A stretch of 64,000 bases of DNA from Hyphomicrobiales bacterium (GCA_900472395.1 UCHV01000003.1:62001-126000); one strand, 5' to 3'. Shown: positions 44,178-53,583, numbered from the stretch's first letter. The notes: generated by a model from the sequence alone, not told the origin. Numbers and translations are program-made.

Positions 44178-44852
44178 TCATTTTTCCGCGTCCGTATCCT
44201 CGGGCGGGGGAGGGCAAAAAGCGTTCAGCTTGAACGCAGCCTCTGTGCGGTTTCCAACTCTCAGCTTTTTCATGATGTTTCTGGTGTGCACCTTGACGGT
44301 GCTTTCCCGCATGTCGAGTTCATGCGCAATGACCTTGTTCGGTATGCCACGGCGCAGGACCTCGGCGACCTGAGACTGTCGTTTCGTAAAGAGCGCGGTC
44401 CAAGGCGGCGTCGGATGCTCGTTTGCGGGGGCGGGTTCGCGACTTGCAATCAGGCTTTCGGCCGGAATGAAAATACCGCCCGCGACTGCCAGCCCGATGG
44501 CTTCAACACATATCTTGAGGCTGACGGAGAGCGGAATATAGCCTTTTGCGCCGCACTGAAGCGCAATGATGGCATCCTCCGGAGCAGCGCTGTTGGCAAG
44601 AACGACGATCGGAACCTGGAACCTGCCGCACATCTGGCGAAGGTCGTCGGCGCAATCGTCTTCTGTCAGCCGCCTGGTGCCGATGTTTGAAACCACAGCT
44701 GCCAATGGAAACGACAGCGCATCGATGCTCGAGAATTCATCGATAGATGAAGCCGTCAACACCTTGAGATCCGACCTGTGCAACGAGATGCCGAAGGCCA
44801 GGCACTGGCTGTTCAATGTCCGTTTGTCGAGAATGAGCAGCAGCTTGACCAT
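44178..44852 (-). CDS. LuxR/NarL-type regulator with degenerate receiver domain
   Basis: 224 residues; GAGGG precedes the ATG. The N-terminal receiver-like domain (1-115) lacks the usual acidic pair (only LILDKRT) and has Ser/Asn where the phospho-Asp should be (AAVVSNIGTR), but keeps the Lys of the switch region (GAKGYIPLSV). The C-terminal helix-turn-helix (about 155-210) is complete: QVAEVLRRGIPNKVIAHELD and MRESTVKVHTRNIMKKLRV. Phosphorylation is unlikely. It lies 11 bases after the polymerase gene and is a paralogue of the regulator at 58056-58799, so it probably controls this locus. Confidence 0.85.
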   Translation of the reverse strand: MVKLLLILDKRTLNSQCLAFGISLHRSDLKVLTASSIDEFSSIDALSFPLAAVVSNIGTRRLTEDDCADDLRQMCGRFQVPIVVLANSAAPEDAIIALQCGAKGYIPLSVSLKICVEAIGLAVAGGIFIPAESLIASREPAPANEHPTPPWTALFTKRQSQVAEVLRRGIPNKVIAHELDMRESTVKVHTRNIMKKLRVGNRTEAAFKLNAFCPPPPEDTDAEK

Positions 44853-44863
44853 GACGCGACCCT

Positions 44864-46354
44864 CTATTGGCTCGCCGGGGCAAGACGACTGCCGTATCGC
44901 CCGCCGGCGTTTTTCAGGCCTGGACTATCGATTATCCAGGCTCCCGCGCCCAACCAGAACATGACCGCGAGATAAGGCGCGTTCCAGAAATGGACTGTCC
45001 AGCCTACGACGAAGATGCCGATCAGGGAGATCAGGTAACCCGTGCGATGCACGCGTGTTTCCGCGTCCAGGCCTTTGGCGCCGGCTGTGGCGATGAATAT
45101 CCACCAGAATACGGAGAACATGATCAGGCCGCCGGGATATCCAAAACAGACGAAGTTCACCAGCCAGAACATATCGATGCTCGGCTCCATCCATTCGGGA
45201 CGCTGATATTCGTTCAGTCCTATTCCAAAGAAGGGATGTTCGAAAACCGAGATCCACCCATAGTGCCATATCCGTATGCGATCCCAGCCGGTGTCGCGGC
45301 TGAACGCGAAATAATGAACGTAGAACTCGAATACGGACTGATTGGAGCCCAGGGAAACCGCGATATACAAGGCCGACAGCAAAGCGACGAGGATCCACCA
45401 GCGATAGGAAACCTTGCGCAGGAGCCAATCCCACGAGAGTAACAACGCCTGCATGAACAGGCTGCTGAGCGGCCCCGATGACATCGACAGAAATGTCGCG
45501 CCGAACACAGCTGCCGATCGGGTCCATCTTCTCGCGACCGAACCGGTGCGACCCAACGTCAGATGGACCATCGCGAAAATGCTGGAACAGAAAACGCCCG
45601 ACAGGATCGGGTGGTCGAAGACCGACTGGACCCGCCGCAGGCCCCAGCGGGGCGCCATGAAGTAATCCATCTGCGTCGGCAGGACGAGCCCGAACAGGCT
45701 CAGCAACAGATTGCGTCCGGTCACGGACTCGTAAATTGAAAATGGCAGGATGAACAGGATGATCCAGAACATGGTCCTGACCATCGCGATGAAATCCCTA
45801 CGCGTCTTGACGCAGACACGTGCCAGGAAATAGGCCCCGATCGTTTCGACCGAGATGATGCCGGCGGACTGCAAGCCCGAGCCGACACCGTGAACGACCA
45901 TCAGGCTTACAAAGCACCAGAAGCAGAAAGCCAGGACCAAAAAATCCGGCACACGAATTTTCCCGGCGTGGCCGCTCGCCCACAAGACAAGGCAGGGTAT
46001 GGCGGTCACGATAAGCAGCAAACGAGTGACCGACAGACGGAGCGGGCCGATCTCAATGATCCAGGGTATGATGAGCGTCACGAGGAATAGACGCGCAACC
46101 CAAATGATTGCGGTTCCGCTTGATGCTTCCGGCCGAGCCTTCCGTTCTTCCTGAAGGAAAGGCGGATCGATTGCCGCATATGGTTTTGGCAGATCGCCGC
46201 CAGGGTTTGAAGCGGGGCGCTGCCGGCGAATGTCTCTTTCAGTGATTGCGGCCGCGGATCGGCGTTCTTGATGCCAGGCAAGCGTCGGCGGTCTCCGGGC
46301 CTGGCTTGCCAACCCGGATCTGGGCCTTCGTGCATCGCGGTGCCCGGACATCAT
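44864..46354 (-). CDS. Polysaccharide polymerase / O-antigen ligase-like membrane protein (Wzy, ExoQ-like)
   Basis: About 496 residues from ATG 46354 (46351 equally possible), after GGAAGAGG; the open frame continues further upstream without support. The first 75 residues are polar, then about 10-11 membrane helices (from IIWVARLFLVTLIIPWIIEI). A large periplasmic loop contains SVFEFYVHYFAFSRDTGWDR and IRIWHYGWISVFEHPFFGIG followed by GLNEYQRPEW, the conserved loop of the O-antigen ligase/polymerase family. It should polymerise repeat units at the periplasmic face. Confidence 0.85.
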   Translation of the reverse strand: MMSGHRDARRPRSGLASQARRPPTLAWHQERRSAAAITERDIRRQRPASNPGGDLPKPYAAIDPPFLQEERKARPEASSGTAIIWVARLFLVTLIIPWIIEIGPLRLSVTRLLLIVTAIPCLVLWASGHAGKIRVPDFLVLAFCFWCFVSLMVVHGVGSGLQSAGIISVETIGAYFLARVCVKTRRDFIAMVRTMFWIILFILPFSIYESVTGRNLLLSLFGLVLPTQMDYFMAPRWGLRRVQSVFDHPILSGVFCSSIFAMVHLTLGRTGSVARRWTRSAAVFGATFLSMSSGPLSSLFMQALLLSWDWLLRKVSYRWWILVALLSALYIAVSLGSNQSVFEFYVHYFAFSRDTGWDRIRIWHYGWISVFEHPFFGIGLNEYQRPEWMEPSIDMFWLVNFVCFGYPGGLIMFSVFWWIFIATAGAKGLDAETRVHRTGYLISLIGIFVVGWTVHFWNAPYLAVMFWLGAGAWIIDSPGLKNAGGRYGSRLAPASQ

Positions 46355-46782
46355 GCCTCTTCCAGTTATTCGCAGTCCGATCGGCAGAGCGGAATGCCTT
46401 GTCGTTGAGAGTTCGCAATACTGCAAAACCCAGTGAAGCATGGCGCGTGTGGCCACCGATGTGACCATGTCAGATCGACGGTGCGCGGCGTTCATGCCCC
46501 TGCACCGATCTATCCGAACGACCGTACGCTGATATCGTTGGGAGGTCCCGGCACATGCGGGTTCCATCGAAAGAGGGAGGATCGCCGTCATTATGCTTGC
46601 GCGTGCGGCGTATGGTTCTTTGCCCCTGCCATTAAGGGGGCGTTGTCGGCCAGCGCCAGAAGGTCATAAAAATCAAAATCGACCGATGGCCGTCGCGGGC
46701 GATGTGTCTGGCAATGTCGCGTCTGGTGACGAATACCGGGCCGTTGGCAAAGGGAATTGAGGGCCTGGAGACCTTTCTCGAA
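46355..46782. promoter_or_regulatory. Divergent region between polymerase gene and GT2 gene
   Basis: 428 bases. Extended open frames of both flanking genes run into it but without ribosome sites or similarity. It must contain the promoter for the polymerase-regulator pair and for the GT2 gene. I saw no clear repeats. Confidence 0.35.
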
Positions 46783-47676
46783 ATGACCGTGTCCGTAATC
46801 TTGCCCACCTACAACCGCAGCGCCAGTCTGGTCGCCGCCATCAACAGCGTGCTCTTGCAATCCCATGCGGATTTCGAGGTCATCGTTGTCGATGACGGAT
46901 CGGCTGAGGATATTGCCTCCGTCGTTGCCGCATTCAACGACGAAAGATTGCGCTATGTGGCACATTGTCGAAACAGCGGGGCGGCAGCGGCGCGCAACAC
47001 CGGCCTTGGCCATGCCAAAGGTGAATTTATCGCTTTTCAGGATAGCGATGACCTCTGGCTTCCGGGAAAGCTCGATCGGCAAATCAAGCTTATGTCGTCG
47101 GCGCCGGTCGGGACAGGTGCCGTCATTGGTGCCAAGATCCTCTACGGTCGGGATAGCAGCCGAACATACGGGCCAGGCCGCGTTGATTATGCGCCATCGC
47201 CGTATGGATGCCTTCTCGATTGCGACGATCAGCTGGACCGTCTTCTCACGGAAAACCGGGTCAGCCTTCAAAATGGGCTGTTCCGACGCAATTGCCTGCC
47301 CGACATGCGGTGGTTCGACGTATGTGCGAAAGCAAATGAAGACTGGGATTTTGCCATTCGTCTGGCGCAGCATACCCGTATCCACGAGGATATCGAACCG
47401 GTTGTTCTCGGGTTCGTGTCATCCGACAGTATTTCGCGAAACAAGCGCAAGGAAGCTATCGGCATCCTGCGCATTCTGAAGAAGAACCGCGCCGTTCTTT
47501 CACGTCGACAAAAGCAGAAATCCCTGATGTTGATCCATGTCGGACGATATTTTTATTCCGTCGGAAAACATCGCCGTGCCGCTCAATTCATCGCGGAAGC
47601 TGTGCGGATCTATCCGAAAAGTCTGGGTGTTCTGGCCATGTCGTTCATGCGCAAACTCGGATGGCGCAAAATCTGA
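46783..47676 (+). CDS. Family 2 glycosyltransferase
   Basis: 297 residues from ATG 46783, where similarity begins (MTVSVILPTYNRSASLVAAI); a GGAG lies 13 bases before, so the start is less certain. Motifs: FEVIVVDDGSAEDIAS, RNSGAAAARNTGLGHAKGEF, FIAFQDSDDLWLPGKLDRQI (DxD-like) and KANEDWDFAIRLAQH (ED). Cytoplasmic or membrane-attached transferase of the repeat-unit pathway; the sugar is unknown. Convergent with the GT4 gene, 18 bases apart. Confidence 0.88.
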   Translation: MTVSVILPTYNRSASLVAAINSVLLQSHADFEVIVVDDGSAEDIASVVAAFNDERLRYVAHCRNSGAAAARNTGLGHAKGEFIAFQDSDDLWLPGKLDRQIKLMSSAPVGTGAVIGAKILYGRDSSRTYGPGRVDYAPSPYGCLLDCDDQLDRLLTENRVSLQNGLFRRNCLPDMRWFDVCAKANEDWDFAIRLAQHTRIHEDIEPVVLGFVSSDSISRNKRKEAIGILRILKKNRAVLSRRQKQKSLMLIHVGRYFYSVGKHRRAAQFIAEAVRIYPKSLGVLAMSFMRKLGWRKI

Positions 47677-47694
47677 AGGTTTTCTTCCCCACGC

Positions 47695-48954
47695 TCAGGA
47701 GGCCGTTGCAACGCCATCGCTTGGAGGCCAAGCTTCCGATCCGGCCGCCAGCAGCAGGCGCCGCTGTCCCATCTGCCTATTGCGCTTGCGGAAGGGGTGA
47801 TGGTTTTCGACCTCAATCATCAACGAATGACCAGCCGACCGGAAAGCATCACCGATCCGCCATCCACTTTTAGCGGCGAGAACGCCATCATAAATATCGA
47901 GCTGGAGTGCGGCAGCGCGTTCCACGCTGAAACGTTCAACAACGAGCTCTCGGCCAAATCGTGCCGAAGCCGTCCGTTTTGCCGGGTCCGCAATCAATGA
48001 CCCGATCTGTTCGACCAGACGCTGTGGGCCAGGCTGGCTGTCACCTCTGCCATAAAAGCCCTGGTGCAGGAAAATGCCGTGAGTGCCGGCTTCGAATATC
48101 TCGGAGAATGCGTCCTCGCCCTGAACGATCAAGGGCCGCTCGATCGAAAGAGCGCGCAGCGCCGAACTGCCCATGCCGACAACAAGATCGGCCGCGGCAT
48201 AAGCTGCGCGGGGATCTGCCATCGAACCGACCAGGCGGATGACTTCACGGCCATGACGGCGGTTGACGGCTGCCGCGCGCATGTAAAGGGCGTCACCGGC
48301 AGGCCCGTCGCCGACGAGAAGCAGTTTGATCGCGACCGTGGCTGCCAGCATGTCGACGGCGTCGATGGCGCGAACAAGGGCGTCGAGCTTAAGATCAATC
48401 GCAAGACGAGAAATGCTGGTGACGAGAAACTCGTAGTCGCAGACATCGTGCATCCGTCGAAAACCGGACCCGTCGATGTCGGGACTATCCCGATGCACAT
48501 CGATAGGCGGTTCGATTGTCCAAACGGGACCGCGATGGCTTCGTCGTGCCGCCTCGGTCAGTTCCGCCGTTCCCATGATCAGCGGAATTGATGCCGGAAC
48601 CTGTGGCATCACATTCATGCTCAGGACCGTGCAGATGATGGGTGTCTTCAGGAAAACGCCCGCGCCGAAATAGGCATCGAGGCAAGTCGGCCATTCATAC
48701 GCATGGATGAGATCGATATCGTAGCGGCGCACGATTGCCGCGAGTTGCGCGATGCGCGATGGCGCAGGACGATATTTGAGATCGTGTGCGGGAAGGAAGC
48801 GAAGTTTGCGTTCGTGGATATAATCGACGAGCGGCCCGGGAACACCATAGACAATCACGTCGTGACCGGCATCTGCCGCCGCCGCTGCCAGGTCGATAGC
48901 GTTGATCTGACTACCGCCGATCGAAAGGTCGTGCGGATATACGAGAAGTCGCAT
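47695..48954 (-). CDS. Family 4-like glycosyltransferase
   Basis: 419 residues from ATG 48954 with GGAG nine bases upstream. GT-B fold: N-terminal MRLLVYPHDLSIGGSQINAI and IHAYEWPTCLDAYFGAG; C-terminal nucleotide-binding half with VTSISRLAIDLKLDALVRAI, IKLLLVGDGPAGDALYMRAA and YAAADLVVGMGSSALRALSI. The usual E(x7)E of GT4 is altered near EDAFSEIFEAGTHGIFLH. It fits a transferase of the exopolysaccharide repeat. Confidence 0.85.
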   Translation of the reverse strand: MRLLVYPHDLSIGGSQINAIDLAAAAADAGHDVIVYGVPGPLVDYIHERKLRFLPAHDLKYRPAPSRIAQLAAIVRRYDIDLIHAYEWPTCLDAYFGAGVFLKTPIICTVLSMNVMPQVPASIPLIMGTAELTEAARRSHRGPVWTIEPPIDVHRDSPDIDGSGFRRMHDVCDYEFLVTSISRLAIDLKLDALVRAIDAVDMLAATVAIKLLLVGDGPAGDALYMRAAAVNRRHGREVIRLVGSMADPRAAYAAADLVVGMGSSALRALSIERPLIVQGEDAFSEIFEAGTHGIFLHQGFYGRGDSQPGPQRLVEQIGSLIADPAKRTASARFGRELVVERFSVERAAALQLDIYDGVLAAKSGWRIGDAFRSAGHSLMIEVENHHPFRKRNRQMGQRRLLLAAGSEAWPPSDGVATAS

Positions 48955-49046
48955 GCGCTCGTCTCCGTTTGGTGCGGTGAGCGAAGATGAGCATATTCGC
49001 GGAGCTGTGGCGTGCAAGCGCGCCGTTCGGGCGAGCCACGGCGGCT

Positions 49047-49070
49047 GGAGGAGGTAGGGGGGGCTCCTCC
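49047..49070 (+). promoter_or_regulatory. Ribosome-site region with possible hairpin
   Basis: GGAGGAG (49047-49053) is complementary to CTCCTCC (49064-49070), with a G-rich loop between. The purine-rich arm and loop are the only ribosome-binding sequence before the ATG at 49077. If folded, the site would be hidden, which could tune translation of the sugar-nucleotide operon. Confidence 0.35.
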
Positions 49071-49076
49071 CGCAGC

Positions 49077-49757
49077 ATGACCGACGTGAAGTTCTTACCT
49101 CTTTCGACCATGCCGGGCGTCCTTTCTGTCAGCTTTACTCCTTGGGTGAATGACGGTTCTTTGGACCCTCATAGGCTTCAATTCGAGCCCATTGATGAAC
49201 TCCCGGCCATCGGTATTTCGGTGCGCGGGATCCCGATTGTGAGGCGTGTCCGCATGATTGCAGCAAGTGTCAACCTTGGCAGAGATGTGGTGATCCATCA
49301 CCCGGATCTGGTTAATCTCTACGGTTGTTCGATCGGTGAGGGAACGCGTATCGGAACTTTCGTCGAAGTTCAGAAAAACGCGGCAATCGGGCGAAATTGC
49401 AAGATTTCCAGCCACTCCTTCATTTGCGAGGGCGTGACCATCGAAGACGGCGTTTTCATCGGCCACGGTGTGATGTTCACCAACGATCGTTTTCCGCGTG
49501 CTGTCGGTGCAGATGGTCTTTGCCTGAGTGATGGTGACTGGAGCGTCATACCGACCTTGGTACGGGAACGGGCATCGATCGGCAGCAATGCGACGATCGT
49601 CCCCGGCATAACCATCGGCTACGCGGCGATGGTTGGAGCTGGCGCAGTCGTTACCCGCGATGTTCCCGACGGCGCCATCGTCGCCGGCGTTCCGGCAAGC
49701 ATCATCGGTTACTGCCAGGACATGGAAATCACAGAACGTCTGGAGGGGAGGGGCTAA
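49077..49757 (+). CDS. WbpD/WlbB-like UDP-sugar N-acetyltransferase (hexapeptide repeat)
   Basis: 226 residues from ATG 49077. After about 50 N-terminal residues, a left-handed beta-helix of hexapeptide repeats follows: LYGCSIGEGTRIGTFVEVQK, AAIGRNCKISSHSFICEGVT, EDGVFIGHGVMFTNDRFPRA (the NDRFPRA motif is typical of WbpD/WlbB), RASIGSNATIVPGITIGYAA, GAGAVVTRDVPDGAIVAGVP. WbpD acetylates the 3-amino group of UDP-2-acetamido-3-amino-glucuronic acid. The next two genes encode the oxidase and aminotransferase of that same route, with a one-base overlap. Confidence 0.85.
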   Translation: MTDVKFLPLSTMPGVLSVSFTPWVNDGSLDPHRLQFEPIDELPAIGISVRGIPIVRRVRMIAASVNLGRDVVIHHPDLVNLYGCSIGEGTRIGTFVEVQKNAAIGRNCKISSHSFICEGVTIEDGVFIGHGVMFTNDRFPRAVGADGLCLSDGDWSVIPTLVRERASIGSNATIVPGITIGYAAMVGAGAVVTRDVPDGAIVAGVPASIIGYCQDMEITERLEGRG

Positions 49758-50794
49758 TGATCGGCATTGCTGTTGTGGGATATGGCTACTGGGGCCCCAA
49801 TCTCGTCCGCAATATCATGGACCTGCCTGACGCGCGTCTCGTTTATGTCTGTGACCTTGCCGTGGACAAGCTTTCCGGCGTCAAGGCGCGTTATCCAGGC
49901 GTCGAGGTCACCACCGATTTCGACGAGATCCTGCGCGATCCGCGTGTTCAGGCGGTGGCGATTGCGACGCCCGTCTCATCGCATTTCAAGCTCGCGCTCA
50001 AAGCGATGATGGCCGGAAAGCATGTCTTTGTCGAAAAGCCGATGGCGGCCTCGGTGGAGGAGGCGCGTCGTATGGTGGACGAAGCCAATCGCCGGGGCCT
50101 TGTTCTTGCCGTCGACCATACTTTTGTTCACACCGGCGCCGTGCGCAAGATGCGCGACATCGTCCAATCCGACTTCGGCGACATGTATTATTACGATTCC
50201 GTGCGGGTCAATCTGGGCCTGTTCCAGCGGGATGTCAGCGTTGTTTGGGATCTGGCCGTCCATGATCTTGCCATCATGGATTATGTCCTTGCGGAAAAGC
50301 CGGTCGCCGTTTCCGCGACGGGGATCGGTCACATCAGCGGACAGCCTGAAAACATCGCCTATCTGACGCTTTTCTTCGAAAGCAAGCTGATCGCCCATGT
50401 CCATGTCAACTGGCTCGCACCGGTCAAGATACGCCGGACGCTCGTTGGCGGAAGCGCCAGAATGATCGTCTATGATGATCTCGAACCGAGTGAAAAAATC
50501 AAGGTCTACGACAAGGGCATTACGCTCAACGACGGTCCCGTCAACGCTGCCGACGAGGCCTATCAGATGATGGTCGGCTACCGCATCGGCGACATGCACG
50601 CACCGCAGCTCGACATGCGCGAGGCGCTCGCCACCGAACTTCGCGAGTTCGTGCAGTCGATCCAGGATCACACGCAGCCAACGGTGGACGGCATGGCCGG
50701 CGTCCGTGTCGTCAGCATTCTGGAAGCCGCCACTCAGTCGATCACTCAGCGCGGCCGCATCATCGAACTCGAGCAATCAAGGTTGATCGCATGA
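49757..50794 (+). CDS. WbpB/WlbA-like Gfo/Idh/MocA dehydrogenase
   Basis: 345 residues. Rossmann site IAVVGYGYWGPNLVRNIMDL at 4-23, the VEKPMAASVEEARRMVDEAN signature at about 93 (Lys of EKP), and the substrate region DHTFVHTGAVRKM and SVVWDLAVHDLAIMDYVL with the conserved His. In the WbpA-B-E-D route this enzyme oxidises the 3-OH of the UDP-HexNAc uronic acid. The neighbouring aminotransferase overlaps by four bases, supporting that assignment. Confidence 0.85.
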   Translation: MIGIAVVGYGYWGPNLVRNIMDLPDARLVYVCDLAVDKLSGVKARYPGVEVTTDFDEILRDPRVQAVAIATPVSSHFKLALKAMMAGKHVFVEKPMAASVEEARRMVDEANRRGLVLAVDHTFVHTGAVRKMRDIVQSDFGDMYYYDSVRVNLGLFQRDVSVVWDLAVHDLAIMDYVLAEKPVAVSATGIGHISGQPENIAYLTLFFESKLIAHVHVNWLAPVKIRRTLVGGSARMIVYDDLEPSEKIKVYDKGITLNDGPVNAADEAYQMMVGYRIGDMHAPQLDMREALATELREFVQSIQDHTQPTVDGMAGVRVVSILEAATQSITQRGRIIELEQSRLIA

Positions 50795-51897
50795 TACCCT
50801 TTCTCGACCTGAAAGCTCAGTATCAGTCGATCAAGCGGGAGATCGACGAAGCGGTACTGAATGTAGTCGCCTCGGCGCAATATGTACTGGGTGAAGAGGT
50901 CGCTCGTTTCGAGGACGAATTCGCCACCTACTGCAATGTGGAACACGCCATCGCCGTCAACTCGGGAACGAGCGCGTTGCATCTCGCGTTACTTACCGCC
51001 GGTGTCGGCCCGGGCGACGAAGTCATCACGGTGCCGTCTACCTTCGTCGCGACGGTCTCGGCAATCTGCTATACCGGGGCAACCCCGGTCCTGGTCGATG
51101 TCGAGCCCGTGTCCCTGACCATGGACCCAGCCCGGCTGGCGCAGGCGATAACTCCTCGAACCAAAGCCATCGTGCCTGTTCATCTTTACGGCCAGATGGC
51201 CGACATGGATCCGATCATGGCAATCGCCGATGCCTACGGCATCGCGGTGATCGAGGATGCGTGTCAGGCCCACGGCGCGGAATACCGAAAAAGACGCGCG
51301 GGAAGCATCGGCACCTCCGGTTGCTTCAGCTTTTATCCTGGCAAGAACCTTGGCGCCTGCGGTGAAGCGGGCATGATCGTCACCAACGATCCCGAGCAGG
51401 CCGCGACGATGCGTATGCTGCGCGACTGGGGGCAGAAGCAGAGATATCATCATCATCTCAAAGGCTTCAATTATCGTATGGACACGATACAGGGCGCCGT
51501 GTTGCGGGTGAAGCTGCGGCATCTGGAAGACTGGACCGAGGCGCGCCGTGCGCATGCGAGCCGCTATAACTCGCTTTTGCAAGATTTTGGTTCTGTCAGC
51601 GCACCAATGGAATGCCTTGCGCGAAGACACGTCTATCACGTCTACTCGGTTCGCTGCCAGGACCGCGAACGCACGCAAAAGCAACTGACGGACAACGGTA
51701 TACAGACCGGCCTTCATTATCCTGTTCCGGTGCATCTTCAGCACGCACACGTCGATCTGGGATATAGAGCCGGCGATTTCCCGGTCGCCGAGGAGGCGGC
51801 GCGAACCAGGCTTTCCCTGCCGATCTATCCGGAGATGTCCGCATCGCAGATCGAGGCGGTGGTCTGCGCAATGGAGTTGGATGCCTATGTCGGCTGA
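50791..51897 (+). CDS. WbpE-like PLP sugar-nucleotide aminotransferase
   Basis: 368 residues of the DegT/DnrJ/EryC1/StrS family. MIPFLDLKAQYQSIKREIDE at the start, NSGTSALHLALLTAGVGPGD (PLP phosphate site), VIEDACQAHGAEYRKRRAGS (Asp of PLP ring) and CFSFYPGKNLGACGEAGMIV with the catalytic Lys. It would transfer an amino group from glutamate to the 3-keto sugar made by the preceding enzyme. Four-base overlap with that gene. Confidence 0.88.
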   Translation: MIPFLDLKAQYQSIKREIDEAVLNVVASAQYVLGEEVARFEDEFATYCNVEHAIAVNSGTSALHLALLTAGVGPGDEVITVPSTFVATVSAICYTGATPVLVDVEPVSLTMDPARLAQAITPRTKAIVPVHLYGQMADMDPIMAIADAYGIAVIEDACQAHGAEYRKRRAGSIGTSGCFSFYPGKNLGACGEAGMIVTNDPEQAATMRMLRDWGQKQRYHHHLKGFNYRMDTIQGAVLRVKLRHLEDWTEARRAHASRYNSLLQDFGSVSAPMECLARRHVYHVYSVRCQDRERTQKQLTDNGIQTGLHYPVPVHLQHAHVDLGYRAGDFPVAEEAARTRLSLPIYPEMSASQIEAVVCAMELDAYVG

Positions 51898-52591
51898 CGA
51901 GTTTATTGCATCGCGAACGGTCGCAGCCTTTCATGGCTTGCACGCCTCTGAAGATGAGCCGGGATTCGTTCGTCAGTTTACGAGCGAGATCAAGCGGTCA
52001 TACGGCCCGGCCGGACTGCTGGACCTCTATGCCCGCTTCGCCGGCGGTGACGGATATCTGGATGCCTTGATGCGCAACGTCATATGGCGTGCCGCAGCGA
52101 ACGGCTGTGGTGCCGGCCTTCGTGTGGGAAGCGGCGCGGTTTTCAGACATCTGCACACGGTCAATCTGGGAAACGGCGTTTTCATCGGCGCTCAGGCCAA
52201 CCTGCAGGGCAGGCATGACGGGATTTGCACCATTGGTGACAACGTCTGGATCGGCCCGCAGTCGTTTCTCGACGCACGCGCCCTTGTCATCGAAGAGCAT
52301 GTCGGCCTTGGCCCCGGCGTAAGGTTGCTGGGTTCGACCCACACGGGCAAGCCGCTGGATGTGCCGATCATCCAGACCGACCTGGAAATCAAGCCGATCC
52401 GGATCGGTGCGTGGGCCGATATCGGCACCGGTGCCACAATTCTTCCCGGTGTTTCCATCGGTAAGGGTGCAATTGTCGGCGCGGGCGCGGTCGTTACAGC
52501 CGATGTCGAGCCTTTCTCCATCGCTGCCGGTGTTCCGGCCAAATTTGTGCGGTGGCGCGATGAGCGCCAACCGGGGTCCGATCGACATTAG
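51881..52591 (+). CDS. Hexapeptide-repeat acyltransferase
   Basis: 236 residues from ATG 51881 (ATG 51887 has a better-spaced GGAG); the start lies inside the end of the aminotransferase gene. The N-terminal 80 residues are helical, then repeats HTVNLGNGVFIGAQANLQGR, CTIGDNVWIGPQSFLDARAL, GLGPGVRLLGSTHTGKPLDV, IRIGAWADIGTGATILPGVS, GKGAIVGAGAVVTADVEPFS. A CoA-dependent O- or N-acetyltransferase in the same operon; it may act on the sugar made by the following two genes or on the polymer. Confidence 0.82.
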   Translation: MPMSADEFIASRTVAAFHGLHASEDEPGFVRQFTSEIKRSYGPAGLLDLYARFAGGDGYLDALMRNVIWRAAANGCGAGLRVGSGAVFRHLHTVNLGNGVFIGAQANLQGRHDGICTIGDNVWIGPQSFLDARALVIEEHVGLGPGVRLLGSTHTGKPLDVPIIQTDLEIKPIRIGAWADIGTGATILPGVSIGKGAIVGAGAVVTADVEPFSIAAGVPAKFVRWRDERQPGSDRH

Positions 52592-52605
52592 AGGGATGCC
52601 AGCCG

Positions 52606-53583
52606 ATGCAGAACAAACGAATATTGATCACGGGCGGCGCCGGCCTGATCGGTTCACACATTGCCGATCTCGTCGCGCTGCAAAATCCCGCCGAAATCGT
52701 CGTGCTCGACAATCTGGTGCGGGGCCGTGTCGAAAATCTGGCCGATGCCGCCAGCCGCAGCCACGTCACCATCGTGGAAGGTGACATACGCGACCGCGCA
52801 CTCGTGGCGGAGTGCTGCGAGGGGATCGATGTGGTCTTTCATCAGGCCGCAATCCGCATCACGCAATGCGCCGAAGAGCCTCGTCTCGCATTCGATGTTT
52901 TGGCGGAGGGCACTTTCAATGTCCTGGAGGCGTGTGTGAAAACCGGCGTCGGAAAGGTGGTCGCGGCCTCCTCCGCCTCGGTGCTGGGCCTTGCCGAGAC
53001 CTTTCCGACCACGGAGGATCACCACCCCTATAACAACCGGACGATTTACGGCGCTGCCAAAAGCTTCAACGAAGGTCTCTTGCGCAGCTTTAACGAAATG
53101 TATGGCCTGAAGTATGTCGGGCTTCGATACTTCAACGTCTATGGTCCGCGCATGGACGTCTATGGCGCCTATACGGAAGTCCTGATCCGTTGGATGGAGC
53201 GGATCGCCGTTGGCCTCCCGCCGATCATACTGGGTGACGGCAGTCAGACGATGGACTTCGTTGATGTCCGCGATATCGCCCGGGCAAACGTTCTTGCGGC
53301 CAGATCCCCGTTCGAGGACGACGTATTCAATGTGGCAAGCGGCCGCGAGACAAGCCTGCTGGAACTCGCGCAGCTGCTTCTTGATGTCATGGGTTCGTCG
53401 CTCACGCCGCAGCATGGACCAGCCCGAACGGTAAATGGAGTTACGCGGCGGCTCGCCGATATCTCCAAGGCAGAAAACGGACTGGGCTTTCGTGCGCAAA
53501 TTTCGCTTGAGCAGGGGCTGCGCGATCTGGTTGCCTGGTGGGCGCTCACGCGCGAAAAGGATGCAGGCGGAGCAGCGGCATGA
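52606..53583 (+). CDS. NAD-dependent sugar-nucleotide epimerase/dehydratase
   Basis: 325 residues of the extended SDR family. NAD site ILITGGAGLIGSHIADL at 5-21, FHQAAIRITQCAEEPRLAFD, SSASVLGLAE, and the catalytic YGAAK at about 147-151 with LRYFNVYGPRMDVYGAYTEV. It resembles UDP-glucose/UDP-GlcNAc 4-epimerases (GalE/WbpP) more than 4,6-dehydratases, but this is not certain. Overlaps the next aminotransferase gene by four bases. Confidence 0.85.
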   Translation: MQNKRILITGGAGLIGSHIADLVALQNPAEIVVLDNLVRGRVENLADAASRSHVTIVEGDIRDRALVAECCEGIDVVFHQAAIRITQCAEEPRLAFDVLAEGTFNVLEACVKTGVGKVVAASSASVLGLAETFPTTEDHHPYNNRTIYGAAKSFNEGLLRSFNEMYGLKYVGLRYFNVYGPRMDVYGAYTEVLIRWMERIAVGLPPIILGDGSQTMDFVDVRDIARANVLAARSPFEDDVFNVASGRETSLLELAQLLLDVMGSSLTPQHGPARTVNGVTRRLADISKAENGLGFRAQISLEQGLRDLVAWWALTREKDAGGAAA

